Assembly (NCBI GenBank): GCA_003538615.1
Contig: DPRT01000210.1
Location: 1-5,717, forward strand
Reading direction: 5' to 3'
Source of the DNA: Holophagaceae bacterium
Lineage (GTDB): Bacteria > Acidobacteriota > Holophagae > Holophagales > Holophagaceae
Length of the DNA: 5,717 nt
Shown here one piece after another: positions 5,405 to 5,717 of the stretch. Position 1 is the first letter of the stretch. Every line of letters starts with the position of its first letter. Made by a program: the position numbers and the translations under genes. The notes beneath the pieces were generated by a model. It did no database searches and had not been told where the DNA came from. It saw only the letters and a list, made by a program, of their open reading frames with translations.

Positions 5405-5717
5405 ATGCCTTCCTCAGCCGACCTCCTGGAGCCCCTGCGCCGCGGAGAAGCCCGGGCCATCGGCCGGGCCATGTCCTGGATGGAGAATGGCCATCCTGAA
5501 GCCCGGGACCTCATGGCCCGGCTCTGGCCCCACCTGGGCGGAGCATCCGTGATCGGCATCACGGGTCCGCCCGGGGCGGGCAAGAGCACCCTCACCGACC
5601 AGCTGGCCCGGACCCTGCGGGCCGAAGGCCAGAAGGTGGGCATCCTCGCCGTGGATCCCACCTCGCCCTTCAGTGGCGGCGCCATCCTGGGTGACCGCAT
5701 CCGCATGCAGCGCATCG
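5405..5717 (+). CDS. meaB: Methylmalonyl-CoA mutase-associated GTPase MeaB (5' part)
   Basis: The first 104 codons are present and the gene runs off the right edge. The N-terminal helix (LLEPLRRGEARAIGRAMSWMENG, residues 7-29) matches MeaB/ArgK proteins. The P-loop GPPGAGKST is at residues 54-62, after VIGIT, and the family signature AVDPTSPFSGGAILGDRIRM is at 82-101. MeaB is a cytoplasmic G3E GTPase that protects and reloads adenosylcobalamin-dependent methylmalonyl-CoA mutase, so the mutase subunits may lie further right. ATG 5405 is chosen because the protein aligns there with the family start; its ribosome site is weak. An in-frame GTG at 5300 would add 35 residues with no MeaB character and overlap the divergent gene's leader. 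Confidence 0.93.
   Translation, partial: MPSSADLLEPLRRGEARAIGRAMSWMENGHPEARDLMARLWPHLGGASVIGITGPPGAGKSTLTDQLARTLRAEGQKVGILAVDPTSPFSGGAILGDRIRMQRI

Noticed and set aside
4899..5715. Long version of the zinc-ribbon protein starting at 5715
   Set aside because: The added N-terminus is Arg/Ser/Pro-rich nonsense antisense to meaB; the start at 5298 is better placed.
1..5717. CRISPR array, IS ends or a complete integrase gene
   Set aside because: No regularly spaced repeats with spacers, no terminal inverted repeats with target duplication, and no recombinase motifs in any frame.

Overview
The window is high-GC bacterial DNA with two halves of different character. The right half (about 3688-5717) reads like ordinary chromosome: an incomplete meaB GTPase gene running rightward off the edge, and a leftward unit made of a small eight-cysteine zinc-ribbon protein, a secreted protein of unknown function and a complete tRNA-Pro(UGG) gene with its terminator. 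No taxonomic marker is decisive. The GC-rich codon choice and the methylmalonyl-CoA mutase chaperone fit many soil or sediment bacteria; an Acidobacteriota (Holophaga/Geothrix-like) host is only a guess.

The left half (1-3687) looks like an accessory region abutting the 3' end of the tRNA-Pro gene, a typical landing site for integrative elements. From left to right it holds: a decayed stretch with a frameshifted fragment resembling a T5orf172 (GIY-YIG-like) domain; a tiny ORF; a 214-aa protein whose C-terminus resembles a HARE-type winged helix; a two-part hairpin; a 45-aa basic ORF followed by a strong hairpin terminator; a Beta-family (phage T4 beta / sce7725-like) protein; and, converging on it, an sce7726-family protein with a PD-(D/E)xK-like nuclease core. 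Between that gene and the tRNA is a gene-free stretch ending in three copies of a 17-bp motif, two direct and one inverted, 37 bp from the tRNA 3' end.

The most interesting part is the Beta/sce7726 pair. From family memory these two are recurrent neighbours, usually in accessory DNA. Here they are tail-to-tail and their coding ends overlap by 110 bp, so the C-terminus of each is encoded opposite the other. With the HARE-like protein and the tRNA-side repeats, this suggests a small, uncharacterised cargo module (perhaps defence or element maintenance) on an integrated element. No integrase gene and no second att copy lies inside the window, so the island boundary is inferred from one side only.
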